Source of the DNA: Streptosporangium minutum
Lineage (GTDB): Bacteria; Actinomycetota; Actinomycetes; Streptosporangiales; Streptosporangiaceae
DNA: 44,803 nt
Direction: 5' to 3'
Assembly (NCBI RefSeq): GCF_002149035.1
Contig: NZ_NGFP01000038.1
Location: 1 to 44,803, forward strand
In this document: one piece after another, positions 15,951 through 23,757 of the stretch
Numbering within the stretch: position 1 is the first letter of the stretch
Layout of the letters: every line of letters starts with the position of its first letter
Position numbers and translations under genes: made by a program
Notes under the pieces: model-generated
The model's input: the letters and a program-made list of their open reading frames with translations, nothing else
Database searches by the model: none
Told to the model about the DNA's origin: nothing

Positions 15951-16249
15951 CGGGACAGACGGCCATACCGGGGGCACCGTGCCCGGCTTTCCATCTGCCG
16001 CCGATGAGGGATGGGCATCGGGCTCTGTCCTGGAATGAGACACGTCGGTTCGAGCGAATTCGCGTGACGGCCTGGACCTGCCATGAGCACCGGGTGACAT
16101 TTTACGAGTTCTGCGAAGCGGGCGGCCTGGCCTTTATCCAGCGAACGTTCAGCGACAAGAAGAAAAAGGTCGTTTCGCAGAGCGAGGCCTGGCCGCTTCG
16201 GGAAGCTCGCGCCGTGTGGATCGCGCTGCTGTCCGGAATGGTGAGATAG
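15947..16249 (+). CDS. Hypothetical element protein
   Basis: A 100-residue protein (WNETRRFERIRVTAWTCHEHRVTFYEFCEAGGLAFIQR and a basic SDKKKKVVSQSE stretch, then EARAVWIALLSGMVR). It is coupled by ATGA to the previous gene. Similar small proteins accompany the KorSA-like GntR gene in other actinomycete elements, but no function is known to me. Confidence 0.65.
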   Translation: MTGQTAIPGAPCPAFHLPPMRDGHRALSWNETRRFERIRVTAWTCHEHRVTFYEFCEAGGLAFIQRTFSDKKKKVVSQSEAWPLREARAVWIALLSGMVR

Positions 16250-16311
16250 CCGTTCAGGCTGCTGCTGGGGGTCCTGACAGGCTCCTGCCCAGCCGGTACT
16301 GTGCTTATGCA

Positions 16312-16320
16312 GACAAGTGG
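16312..16320 (+). promoter_or_regulatory. GntR half-site upstream of its own gene
   Basis: GACAAGTGG occurs 22 bp before the GntR start. The same motif is present at 17094-17103 and 17127-17136 in the next promoter, so this is a candidate autoregulation site for the GntR protein. Confidence 0.45.
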
Positions 16321-16341
16321 AAGAGTGATCGGGCGGTTGAC

Positions 16342-17058
16342 ATGAGCATGGACTTCGCTCCGCCGAAGTATGCCCAGGTGATGAAGGCTATTCAGCAGCG
16401 GATCGAGGCTGGTGAGTACGCCCCTGGTGACATGCTGCCGTCCGAGACGCAGCTTGTCCGCGAGTTCGCCGTGGGCCGCACGACCGTGGTCCGAGCGTTG
16501 CAGACACTCGCCATGCAGGGCTGGATTGAGCGGGAGCACGGGCGTGGCTCGTTCGTGAAGGGCCGGCCTGACAGTCCACCGGATCGCGTCCGGCCAGGCC
16601 TGGCAGTAACCGAGCAGGCCGAGGGCGCCGAGAGCGTGACCGAGGTTGAGCGCGTTGCGGCTCCTCGTCACATCGCCCGTCTTCTGGGCGTCGCGGAGCG
16701 GACCCCCGTGATCGCTCGTCGACGGGTGGCCAAGCAAGGTGGCCGACCCTCTGCGGTGGAGACGCTGTGGTTCCCGTTGGAAATCGCGCTCGGCACCGAC
16801 GTGGACAAGCCCGAACCGCTCCGGCATGGAGTCCGTCAGCACCTCCAGGCGGTCAAGCACCTGCGATTCGATCACGTCACGGAGCGGCTGACCGCGCGTA
16901 ACCCCACCAAGGAAGAGGCTGAGTTGCTCGGCTCCCCCAAGCCCGTTCTCGGGGTGCTGGCCACCGTGCATGACGCCGCGGGGTCCGTGCTCCTGGTGAT
17001 GAGTGCCGCTCTCCCCGGTGACCTGCATGAACTCCAGGATGTCTACCAGGTGAGCTAA
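16342..17058 (+). CDS. GntR/UTRA regulator (KorSA-like, AICE 2)
   Basis: A 238-residue regulator. The GntR winged helix covers residues ~8-75 (YAQVMKAIQQRIEAGEYAPG, VGRTTVVRALQTLAMQGWIEREHGRGSFV). A UTRA-type ligand domain covers ~95-238, ending LLVMSAALPGDLHELQDVYQ. In pSAM2 the GntR protein KorSA represses the activator of replication and transfer; the gene order here (GntR then Pra-like gene) is the same. The nearby GACAAGTGG sites support autoregulation and control of the next promoter. ATG 16342 has only a weak ribosome-binding site; ATG 16348 is an alternative. Confidence 0.87.
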   Translation: MSMDFAPPKYAQVMKAIQQRIEAGEYAPGDMLPSETQLVREFAVGRTTVVRALQTLAMQGWIEREHGRGSFVKGRPDSPPDRVRPGLAVTEQAEGAESVTEVERVAAPRHIARLLGVAERTPVIARRRVAKQGGRPSAVETLWFPLEIALGTDVDKPEPLRHGVRQHLQAVKHLRFDHVTERLTARNPTKEEAELLGSPKPVLGVLATVHDAAGSVLLVMSAALPGDLHELQDVYQVS

Positions 17059-17083
17059 TCCTTCTCCCACCCGTTCCGCTCAA

Positions 17084-17136
17084 CCACTTGTGCGGACGAG
17101 TGGAAGAAGCTATCTTCAACTCAGTCGGACAAGTGG
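17084..17136 (+). promoter_or_regulatory. Promoter with overlapping GntR operators
   Basis: TTGTGC (17088-17093) and TATCTT (17111-17116), spaced by 17 bp, form a good promoter for the Pra-like operon. A palindrome, CCACTTGT (17084-17091) and ACGAGTGG (17096-17103), covers the -35 box, and a third GGACAAGTGG lies at 17127-17136, 33 bp (about three helical turns) from the first direct copy. This arrangement suits repression by the GntR protein encoded just upstream. Confidence 0.6.
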
Positions 17137-17178
17137 ACAACCGAACGTCGGGCTGTCCTCAGTGAAAGGAAGCATGAC

Positions 17179-17619
17179 ATGGCCATCCAAGGCCCCATCC
17201 CCATCAGCTTCGACCAGGTCTTCCCGCACGGCTGCTACATCGTCGGTGAGGTCGAGCAGGTCAAGGACTTCGACGCCTCGACCAACGGGCGGACCGTCTA
17301 CGCCAAGGACAAGACCACCGGGGAACCGGTGTGGCAGGTCGCGGTCATGGACGCCGACCCGACCGTCAAGGCCGGACAGAAGACGGTGGCGGTCAAGATC
17401 CTGTCCACGGTGCAGCCGGTCCCTCCGGCCTCGCTGCCGGGCCTGCCGTTCGTGCCGGTCGAGTTCGAGGCCATGACCGTCACGCCGTACGTCGGCCAGA
17501 ACACCGGCCGACTGGCCTGGTCCATCCGGGCACGGGCCATGCGCGCTCCCCGTACCGCTGCCGCTCCGGCTCCCGTCAAGAACGCCACCGCTGCGGCCAC
17601 CAAGGAGGTCGCGGCATGA
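17179..17619 (+). CDS. Pra-like replication/excision activator
   Basis: A 146-residue protein (GPIPISFDQVFPHGCYIVGEV at the start, TGEPVWQVAVMDADPTVKAG in the middle, LPGLPFVPVEFEAMTVTPYV near residue 95). This matches the family annotated as plasmid replication, integration and excision activators, the type of Pra in pSAM2. Such a protein would switch on rep, xis and int. GAAAGGAAG precedes ATG 17179. It is first in the operon whose promoter carries the GntR sites. Confidence 0.78.
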   Translation: MAIQGPIPISFDQVFPHGCYIVGEVEQVKDFDASTNGRTVYAKDKTTGEPVWQVAVMDADPTVKAGQKTVAVKILSTVQPVPPASLPGLPFVPVEFEAMTVTPYVGQNTGRLAWSIRARAMRAPRTAAAPAPVKNATAAATKEVAA

Positions 17620-17936
17620 GCACCCCCAAGCCCTACACCTACGTCACGGCCGTTCTGCGCAACGGTGAGATCCGCCTCGACGTCGCCTTCAGCACCCCAG
17701 AGATCGGCGTGCTGGCCGCGGTGACCGACAACAAGCGGCCGTTCCTGGACCTGGCCACCCCTGAGGCCCAGGTATCGGTCTCAACCACCGGCGGCGGGCC
17801 GGTCACCGAGCAGGACGTGACCCTCGCCCGCGAGATCTTCAACGCCGCCGCGCGCTACCTGACCGACTGCGAGCGGCTGCACGCCGAACAGGCGGCCGGT
17901 CCCACCCTGCCGGGCCTGGATGAGATCCCGGCCTGA
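17616..17936 (+). CDS. Hypothetical AICE protein
   Basis: A 106-residue protein (starts MSTPKPYTYVTAVLRNGEIRL, with LAREIFNAAARYLTDCERL near residue 70). It is coupled by ATGA to the Pra-like gene, so the two are likely made together. I do not recognise the family; small conserved proteins sit at this place in many actinomycete elements. Confidence 0.65.
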   Translation: MSTPKPYTYVTAVLRNGEIRLDVAFSTPEIGVLAAVTDNKRPFLDLATPEAQVSVSTTGGGPVTEQDVTLAREIFNAAARYLTDCERLHAEQAAGPTLPGLDEIPA

Positions 17937-18021
17937 GAGGTAAGCGGGGCCGCTGGAAGGTGCAACTTCCGGCGGCCCCTCGGTTCTCCCCAGATGCGAA
18001 TCAAGAGAGGGCTCAAGCCTA

Positions 18022-19476
18022 ATGTTCAAAAAACTGCCTGGGGACGAGGCGCAACAGCTCGTCTCCACCACCCCGGACACCGCCGTAGTGTTCCGCCCGG
18101 CCGTGCTCCGTACCCCGGCAATCGTCACTCTTGTCATCTTCGTCTGGCGGCTGCTGGCCAGCCTGGTGCGGCTGGTGTGGCGGCACCCGATCGCCTCGGC
18201 CGTCGTCACCGCCCCTTGCATCCTGGCCTGGCTGTACGGCTGGCAGTACGGTCTCGGCCTCGTCGCCCTGGTGCTCGTCGGCCTCACCTCCTGGGCACTG
18301 CTCGGCCGCATCTCCTTCAATCGCTGGATCGGCTGGCAACTGCTGGCCTTCTGGCGGCTGGTATGGGTGTACCGGCGGCACTGGCAACCGGTAATGATCA
18401 TTTCCGGATTGGGGCGGCACCTACGGGGCCGGGACTACTTACCCCGCCTGGTCTCCATCCGGTGCACCTCGTGGGCCGATCTGGTCACGGTGAAGATGCT
18501 GCACGGCCAAGCGGTCAAGGACTGGTCCGATCGCACTGAACATCTGGCGCATGGGTTCGGGTCGCGTTCCTGCCGGGTCTCCGTCGCTCGGGCTGGCCGG
18601 TTGCTGCTCGTCTTCCCCCGGCACGATCCCCTCGCCACACCTCTGCCTGCTCTGCCGATCCCGGAGACCGCGTCAGTCGGGCCGGTGGAGATCGGCACGT
18701 GTGAGGACGGCACGCCGTGGCGGCTGAAGGTGCACGGCACGCATGTCCTGGTCGCCGGGGCCACCGGGGCGGGCAAGGGGTCGGTCATCTGGTCGACCGT
18801 CCGCGGCCTGCTGCCCGCCGTCCGCGCGGGCCTGGTCGAGATCTGGGCGCTGGATCCCAAGCGGATGGAACTGTCCTTCGGCCGGGACCTGTTCGGCGAC
18901 CGCTACGCCGCAAGCCCCGCCGGCTGCGCCGACCTGCTGGAAGCGGCGGTCGCAGTGATGCAGGAGCGGGCCGACCGGTTCGCCGGACTCCAGCGCAACC
19001 ACACCCCCACCGTCGAGGACCCCTTCGTCCTGGTCGTGGTCGACGAGGTGGCGTTCCTGACCGCCTACCAGTCCGACAAGGGTCTCAAGCTCCGTATCTC
19101 CGCCGCCCTGGCCACGCTCACCACGCAGGGCCGGGCGGTCGGGGTCGGTGTCCTGGCGGCTCTGCAGGACCCACGGAAAGACGTGCTGAACATCCGCAAC
19201 CTGTTCCCCGACAAGATCGCGCTCCGGCTGGACGAGTCCGAGCAGGTCGACATGGTCCTCGGCGACGGCGCCCGGGATCGCGGCGCGCTGGCCGATCACA
19301 TCTCACCGATCCCCGAGCAGGGCGCGGGCGTCGCCTATGTGCGGCTGGAGTGCTCGCCTGATCCGATCCGGGTCCGCGCCGCCTACGTCTGCGACGCCGA
19401 CATCCATGCCATGGCCGCCGGCTTCACCTCCGGCTCGGACACCGCGCCGCTGCCCGTGGTGGAGGTGACCCGATGA
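18022..19476 (+). CDS. TraB/FtsK-type DNA translocase (AICE 2)
   Basis: A 484-residue FtsK/SpoIIIE-family protein. Two to three membrane segments lie in residues ~30-115 (TPAIVTLVIFVWRLLASLV, AVVTAPCILAWLYGWQYGLGLVALVLVGL). Walker A is GATGAGKGS near residue 250, with Gly-Ser after the lysine in place of the usual Ser/Thr; Walker B is FVLVVVDEVAFL near residue 335. It is the conjugative DNA pump of the element. It is clearly different in sequence from the AICE 1 translocase. It is coupled by ATGA to the next small gene. Confidence 0.92.
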   Translation: MFKKLPGDEAQQLVSTTPDTAVVFRPAVLRTPAIVTLVIFVWRLLASLVRLVWRHPIASAVVTAPCILAWLYGWQYGLGLVALVLVGLTSWALLGRISFNRWIGWQLLAFWRLVWVYRRHWQPVMIISGLGRHLRGRDYLPRLVSIRCTSWADLVTVKMLHGQAVKDWSDRTEHLAHGFGSRSCRVSVARAGRLLLVFPRHDPLATPLPALPIPETASVGPVEIGTCEDGTPWRLKVHGTHVLVAGATGAGKGSVIWSTVRGLLPAVRAGLVEIWALDPKRMELSFGRDLFGDRYAASPAGCADLLEAAVAVMQERADRFAGLQRNHTPTVEDPFVLVVVDEVAFLTAYQSDKGLKLRISAALATLTTQGRAVGVGVLAALQDPRKDVLNIRNLFPDKIALRLDESEQVDMVLGDGARDRGALADHISPIPEQGAGVAYVRLECSPDPIRVRAAYVCDADIHAMAAGFTSGSDTAPLPVVEVTR

Positions 19477-19670
19477 GGATCTGCTTCTACGGCACCGACG
19501 AGGAGATCACCCGGCTGTGTGAACGGCCCGTGCTGGCCCTCCTGGGACCGCGCCATGCTCAGCCCGTCCTGGCCTTCGAGCTGTTCAACGCCCGGATCAC
19601 CACCGACCCCTACGGCTCGCTGTTCCGCCTGGCGGCCGATCTGACCGAGATGGAGGGGGAGCGGCCGTGA
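19473..19670 (+). CDS. Small element protein
   Basis: A 65-residue protein (starts MRICFYGTDEEITRLCERPVL). It overlaps the translocase stop (ATGA) and is overlapped by the next gene (GTGA), so it belongs to one tightly coupled transfer-replication message. No family is recognised. Confidence 0.65.
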   Translation: MRICFYGTDEEITRLCERPVLALLGPRHAQPVLAFELFNARITTDPYGSLFRLAADLTEMEGERP

Positions 19671-19822
19671 CTGAGCTGGCTCACATCCTCGACGGGCTGC
19701 GCTGCGCGGCCTGCCACGCGGTCAACACGCTCTGGCTGGACCTGATCCGCGGCCTGGTCGAGTGCCGAGAGTGCGGCCAAGGCGCACTCATCGACCCCGA
19801 CGACGAATGGGAGGACGCATGA
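19667..19822 (+). CDS. Small double-CxxC zinc-ribbon protein
   Basis: A 51-residue protein with CAAC (residues 13-16) and CREC (residues 33-36), spaced as in a zinc ribbon, and an acidic C-terminus (DPDDEWEDA). The GTG start overlaps the previous stop; its own stop overlaps the ATG of rep (ATGA). Position suggests a helper of transfer or replication, but this is inference. Confidence 0.65.
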   Translation: MTELAHILDGLRCAACHAVNTLWLDLIRGLVECRECGQGALIDPDDEWEDA

Positions 19823-21492
19823 CCAACCCGACCGGCCGCGCCCTCTCCCGCGCCGAACGCCAGGCCATGCCGGTAGCTCTGGACGTCGCGGTGGAGATCG
19901 CCAAGCACAACGGGGTGTGCATCCGGCCCGTCGTCCTGCGGCGGCTGGACACCCACACCAGCACCACCGAGGACGTCAACGTGCCCTGCGGGGCCACGAT
20001 GGAGGCCAAATGCCCGCCGTGTGCCAAGCGCAACCGCTACCTGCGGATGGCCCAGTGCCGGGAAGGGTGGCACCTGGAGGCCGAACCGTCGGTCGCTCCG
20101 GATGAGCCGAATGAGGAACAGCGCTGGCTGGTGGAGTTCCGCGCCGACATGCAGGCCCAGCGCGATGCCGCCGAACAGGCCGGCGACGACACCACCGATC
20201 TCGACGCGGTACTCACCGGACTGGATGAGGAGATCAACGCTGCGGGGATGCGGGGCAACCTGCTCGGCCGTACCGCCGCCAAGCGCAACCGCTCGACCCG
20301 GCGGCGCCAGGATGCCCCCGACCTGCCCAAGCGAGTCCGGCAGAACACCACGCTCGGGCGGACCTTCACCGGCTCGGACGGGGCCACCTACCGACCGTCG
20401 CTGTTCATCACCCTGACGCTTCCTTCCTACGGGAAGATCCGGGCGGGTCAAGGCGTGCCGGTCGATCCGGACGCCTACGACTACCCTCGCGCCGCTCGGG
20501 ACGCCCTGCACTTCTCCAAGCTGGTGGACCGGTTCGTGCAGAACCTGCGCCGGGTGGCGGGCTATGACGTGCAGTACTTCTCCTCCGTCGAACCGCAAAA
20601 ACGGCTCGCCCCGCACCTGCACATGGCCGTGCGGGGCACCATGCCACGCGCGGAGATCAAGGCCATCGCGGCGGCGACCTATCACCAGGTGTGGTGGCCG
20701 TCCGTCGACGAGGTCAAGTTCGACAGCGATCACCTGCCGGTGTGGACGCCGCGGGCCGACCTTCCGGACGGAGAAACTTACTCAGACGGTCAGGACGGCG
20801 ACTACCTCGACCCGGTTACCGGAGAACTCCTGCCGACCTGGCGGGAGGCACTCGACCGGCTCGACGCCGACGAGGACGCCGAACCGCTGCATGTGGTCCG
20901 CTTCGGCCCCCAAATCGACGTGCAAGGCGTCCTGTCCGGAACCCCGGATGCCGACCAGTGCATCCGCTACCTGAGCAAGTACCTGACCAAGAGCCTCGGC
21001 GACACCCTCGACGCCGACAACCCGGCCCAGCGCGCGCATGCCGCCCGGATGACCGAAGCACTCCGCTACGAACCCTGCTCTCCGGCCTGCCCGAACTGGC
21101 TGCGCTACGGGGTCCAGCCCAAGGGCGCCAAGGCGGGCATGGCTCCGGGCCGGTGCCGGGGCAAGGCGCACAAGCCCGAACACCTCGGCTACGCGGGCCG
21201 CCGCGTCCTGGTCTCGCGCAAGTGGTCGAACAAGACCCTGGCCGAGCATAAACGCGACCGCCGCACCTGGGTCATGGAAGCCCTCGGCCTGGCGTCCGAC
21301 GAGCCCGCCGACCCGCACCGCTACGTATGGAAACCCGTCCCGGCCGGCGACGACACCATCCCGTCCCTCGCTCTGCGGCTGCTGCGCATGGTCGCCGAAC
21401 GCCAACGCTGGCGAGCAACCCTGCTGGCTCTCCAAGAGAAAGCCACCGACCAACCCACAACAAATCTTTCGGCAATGAGGGAGGCGGCATGA
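19819..21492 (+). CDS. RepSA-like HUH replication initiator (AICE 2)
   Basis: A 557-residue replication initiator. An N-terminal zinc-like motif (CGATMEAKCPPCAKRNRYLRM, residues ~57-77) precedes rolling-circle motifs: LFITLTLPSYGKIR (motif 1), APHLHMAVRG (HUH motif) and YLSKYLTKS (tyrosine motif). This is the layout of the RepSA-type initiators used by pSAM2-like elements. A second cysteine cluster (CSPACPNWLRYG) is near residue 420. The N-terminal extension makes it about 100 residues longer than the AICE 1 Rep, and the two are only distantly alike. It is coupled to xis by ATGA. Confidence 0.9.
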   Translation: MTNPTGRALSRAERQAMPVALDVAVEIAKHNGVCIRPVVLRRLDTHTSTTEDVNVPCGATMEAKCPPCAKRNRYLRMAQCREGWHLEAEPSVAPDEPNEEQRWLVEFRADMQAQRDAAEQAGDDTTDLDAVLTGLDEEINAAGMRGNLLGRTAAKRNRSTRRRQDAPDLPKRVRQNTTLGRTFTGSDGATYRPSLFITLTLPSYGKIRAGQGVPVDPDAYDYPRAARDALHFSKLVDRFVQNLRRVAGYDVQYFSSVEPQKRLAPHLHMAVRGTMPRAEIKAIAAATYHQVWWPSVDEVKFDSDHLPVWTPRADLPDGETYSDGQDGDYLDPVTGELLPTWREALDRLDADEDAEPLHVVRFGPQIDVQGVLSGTPDADQCIRYLSKYLTKSLGDTLDADNPAQRAHAARMTEALRYEPCSPACPNWLRYGVQPKGAKAGMAPGRCRGKAHKPEHLGYAGRRVLVSRKWSNKTLAEHKRDRRTWVMEALGLASDEPADPHRYVWKPVPAGDDTIPSLALRLLRMVAERQRWRATLLALQEKATDQPTTNLSAMREAA

Positions 21493-21683
21493 CAGATGAC
21501 ATCGATCCCTTGCTTCTCCGGCCCGAGAAGGCCGCGGAGCTTCTCAGCGTCGGCCGGACCACGGTCTACGCGCTGATGCGATCGGGCGCTCTCCGCTCGG
21601 TCCGTGTCGGCACCCTTCGCAGAATTCCCCCGACCGCGCTCGCCGAGTACGTCGCACACCTGGAAGAGGAGCAAGCAGCATGA
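21489..21683 (+). CDS. xis: Excisionase (AICE 2)
   Basis: A 64-residue HTH_17-type excisionase: LLRPEKAAELLSVGRTTVYALMRSGALRSVRVG is the winged-helix core, and RRIPPTALAEYVAHL is the usual end. ATGA overlaps on both sides join it to rep and int. It would bend the attachment arms during excision of AICE 2. Confidence 0.92.
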   Translation: MTDDIDPLLLRPEKAAELLSVGRTTVYALMRSGALRSVRVGTLRRIPPTALAEYVAHLEEEQAA

Positions 21684-22891
21684 GCACCAAGAAGCGCGGC
21701 CACAACGAAGACTCGATCTACAAGGACGGCGATCGGTGGCGCGGGGCCATCTCCATCGGATACGGGCCGAACGGAGAGCGTGTCCGCAAGAAGGTCTCCG
21801 GCAAGACCCGGCCCGAGGTCGTCGAGAAAATCCGGAAGATCCGCGAGGGCCTCGCCAAGGGTCTTCCGGTCCCCGACGACAAGATCACCGTAGGTGCGTT
21901 CCTCGACCGCTGGCTGTCCACGCTTCCCGGCCACATCGCGGACTCGACCTTGGACGACTACGAGGACACCGTACGGCTCCACCTCAAGCCGGGACTCGGG
22001 CGGCACAAGCTCACCGCGCTGACCGTCGCCCACGTCGATGCCCTCTGGCAGGCCAAGCGGGAGAAGTACAAGCCCAACAGCGTCCGGATCATGCGGGCCG
22101 TGCTCCGCAAGGCTCTCGGGCAGGCTGAGCGTGAGGGCCTGGTGGCGCGGAACGTCGCGGCGCTGTCCATGCCTCCCCGGCTCAACACCGACGAGGGCCG
22201 GACACTCACGGTCGACCAGTCGCACAAGCTCCTGGACTCGGTCGCAGAGCATCGGATGGGCGTGCTCGTCCTGCTATCGCTCGTCTTCGGGCTCCGCCGC
22301 GGTGAGGCGCTCGGGCTGATGTGGAGCGGCTTCGACCCGGAAGCCCGGACCCTGCGCGTGACGCACGCGGTGAAGCGAGTCAAGAACCGCGGCACCGACA
22401 CCGAACGGAAGACCAAGCTCGTGATCGCCGAACTCAAGACCAGGAAGTCACGCCGCACGCTCTGCCTGACGCCCCAACTGGTCGACGCGCTGAAACGGCA
22501 CAAGAGCGCGCACAACAAGGAACGTCTTCACGCCGGACAGGACTGGACCGAGCACGGGCTGATCTTCCCCACATCTTTCGGCAACCCGTCCGACCCGGAC
22601 ACCTTCTCTCACCTGTTCTCAAAGCTGACGCAGAAGGCCGGCCTCGGCCACTGGCACCCGCACGAACTGCGCCACTCCGGGGCCTCGCTGATGCTCGCCC
22701 AGGGCACGCCGCTGCACGTGGTCTCCGACGTCCTCGGGCACGCGAGCATCGCGATCACCAAGGATGTCTACGGGCATCTGATGGAGGGCGACAAGCGCGC
22801 GGCGACGGAGGCAATTTCGGGGGCCCTGCTGGGCAGACTCGCACCTTTGGCTCCCAGGTTGGCTCCCACCGACACCGAAGAGATCGGTTGA
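21680..22891 (+). CDS. int: Tyrosine integrase (AICE 2)
   Basis: A 403-residue tyrosine recombinase. The N-terminal arm-binding domain begins KRGHNEDSIYKDGDRWRG. The catalytic domain has Arg in GLRRGEALGL, HxxR in HPHELRHSGAS, His in VLGHASIAI and the nucleophile Tyr in KDVYGH. Its end (APLAPRLAPTD) is encoded by the arm-type repeats at 22847-22868, so the gene end and the recombination site overlap. It lies 62 nt from the right core site in tRNA-Arg(ACG), which identifies its target. Confidence 0.94.
   Translation: MSTKKRGHNEDSIYKDGDRWRGAISIGYGPNGERVRKKVSGKTRPEVVEKIRKIREGLAKGLPVPDDKITVGAFLDRWLSTLPGHIADSTLDDYEDTVRLHLKPGLGRHKLTALTVAHVDALWQAKREKYKPNSVRIMRAVLRKALGQAEREGLVARNVAALSMPPRLNTDEGRTLTVDQSHKLLDSVAEHRMGVLVLLSLVFGLRRGEALGLMWSGFDPEARTLRVTHAVKRVKNRGTDTERKTKLVIAELKTRKSRRTLCLTPQLVDALKRHKSAHNKERLHAGQDWTEHGLIFPTSFGNPSDPDTFSHLFSKLTQKAGLGHWHPHELRHSGASLMLAQGTPLHVVSDVLGHASIAITKDVYGHLMEGDKRAATEAISGALLGRLAPLAPRLAPTDTEEIG
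22847..22868 (+). promoter_or_regulatory. Integrase arm-type direct repeats, right end of AICE 2
   Basis: TTGGCTCCCA occurs at 22847-22856 and again at 22859-22868 (12-bp period), 82 bp before the right core site and inside the last codons of int. The same pair is found at the left end (9727-9748), in the same orientation, so a circular attP would carry one pair on each arm. Confidence 0.65.
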
Positions 22892-22905
22892 GCACCAAAA
22901 GAAGA

Positions 22906-22942
22906 AAGGCCCCTGAGCAGATAATCCCTGCTCAGGGGCCTT
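22906..22942. terminator. Terminator between integrase and tRNA-Arg
   Basis: A 15-bp stem, AAGGCCCCTGAGCAG (22906-22920) and its complement (22928-22942), with TTCTT after it. It ends int on the plus strand and, read from the other strand, can end the tRNA-Arg transcript. The element therefore brings a replacement terminator for the tRNA it invades. Confidence 0.85.
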
Positions 22943-22949
22943 CTTGCAT

Positions 22950-22994
22950 CTGTGCGGCCGGAGGTACTCGAAACCCCAACCTTCTGATCCGTAG
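22950..22994. repeat. attR: Right attachment site of AICE 2, within tRNA-Arg
   Basis: These 45 bp are identical to 9578-9622. They run from just outside the tRNA 3' end to the 5' edge of the anticodon loop, so insertion rebuilds a complete tRNA gene here. Confidence 0.92.
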
Positions 22995-23025
22995 TCAGAT
23001 GCTCTATCCATTGAGCTACGGCCGC
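22953..23025 (-). tRNA. tRNA-Arg(ACG)
   Basis: A 73-nt tRNA. The acceptor stem GCGGCCG pairs perfectly with CGGCCGC; TAGCTCAATGG forms the D-arm start; the anticodon loop is CTACGGA (anticodon ACG) on a TCTGA/TCAGA stem; the T-arm contains GGTTTCGAGTACC. The discriminator is A and CCA is not encoded. Its 3' half is provided by the right attachment repeat of AICE 2. Confidence 0.95.
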
Positions 23026-23512
23026 TCGCTGCGTAAGTAATCATAGCGGGTCTTGAGCCATGCCTCGAACCACTTAACGGACGCGTCTCTGACGGGCTCG
23101 TTGGTCTCCGCGTTCTCCGGGGTAGATGGGCGGGCGTCCCCTGCTGACGGGATCGAGGGATCGGGGTGATCACGCAGGTGGGGCGGGGTCGGCTTGGAGG
23201 ATCAAGGGAAGCATTCCCGGGAAGCGGGTCTCTGTCTCAGCCAGGCGGAGGTCGGGGCGGCGAAAGCCGCTTTCCGGGGTGACGCGGAGGGATCGGCCTC
23301 GTGGAGGACCTTCACGTGTGGGCCTCACCGGTCACGCCGTGAACCGCAGACCGCAGACCGCAGACCACAGATCGCAGACAGGTCGGCGGGTTCGGGGGGT
23401 TCGGCTCGAACGTGTCTGGGCTCTGGAGGTTCACGTCGGCCGCGCGGGCCCGTTCACAGGGCGGGACATGGCTGAGGCCGCTCTGCACGGACCGGGAGGA
23501 ACCAGGGTTCTC

Positions 23513-23674
23513 TGCATACCGCACGGGTGATGCGCGCATACCGTACGGGTCGTCTGCATGCCGTACGGGTGATCTGCCCATACCGCACAGGTCTTCTGCA
23601 TGCCGTACGGGTGATCTGCCCATACCGCACGGGTGATCTGCATGCTGTACGTGTCCTCTGCATACCGCACGGGC
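23513..23674. repeat. Eight-copy array of CCG(T/C)ACGG motifs
   Basis: Eight copies of a roughly 21-bp unit (TCTGCATRCCGYACGGGTGA-like). The cores start at 23519, 23541, 23561, 23583, 23603, 23625, 23645 and 23665, giving spacings of 22, 20, 22, 20, 22, 20 and 20 bp. Two successive units form a 42-bp higher-order repeat. CCGTACGG is itself a palindrome. The spacing is close to two DNA turns, placing all sites on one face. Confidence 0.8.
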
Positions 23675-23702
23675 AGGTTATGCAGATGGTCCCCCTCTCC
23701 CC

Positions 23703-23757
23703 GGACTACACGATCTCTTCCTGGACTACACGATCCAGCTCCCTGGACTACACGATC
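23703..23757. repeat. Three-copy GGACTACACGATC array
   Basis: GGACTACACGATC occurs exactly at 23703-23715, 23723-23735 and 23745-23757; spacings are again 20 and 22 bp. It directly follows the eight-copy array but uses a different motif, and lies 40 bp from the convergent membrane-protein gene end at 23797. Confidence 0.8.

Larger units (their letters stand above)
9578..22994. mobile_element. AICE 2, integrated at tRNA-Arg(ACG)
   Basis: An integrative and conjugative element bounded by the 45-bp direct repeats; the repeat-to-repeat distance is 13,372 bp. It holds cargo at the left (DUF6461-like gene, AlbA_2-type protein, HEPN-like protein), a regulatory block (Nudix, HTH/TPR, GntR), a transfer gene (TraB/FtsK), a replication initiator, and Xis and Int adjacent to the right attachment site. 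Arm-type repeats with a 12-bp period are present inside both ends (9727-9748 and 22847-22868). All core genes look intact, so excision seems possible. Confidence 0.9.

Noticed and set aside
22953-23025. tRNA-Arg disrupted by AICE 2
   Set aside because: The right attachment repeat restores all 3' bases, and all stems pair, so the gene is intact.
23513-23757. CRISPR-like array
   Set aside because: Units of about 21 bp follow each other without unique spacers, cores are imperfect, and no cas genes are present. It is a tandem motif array.
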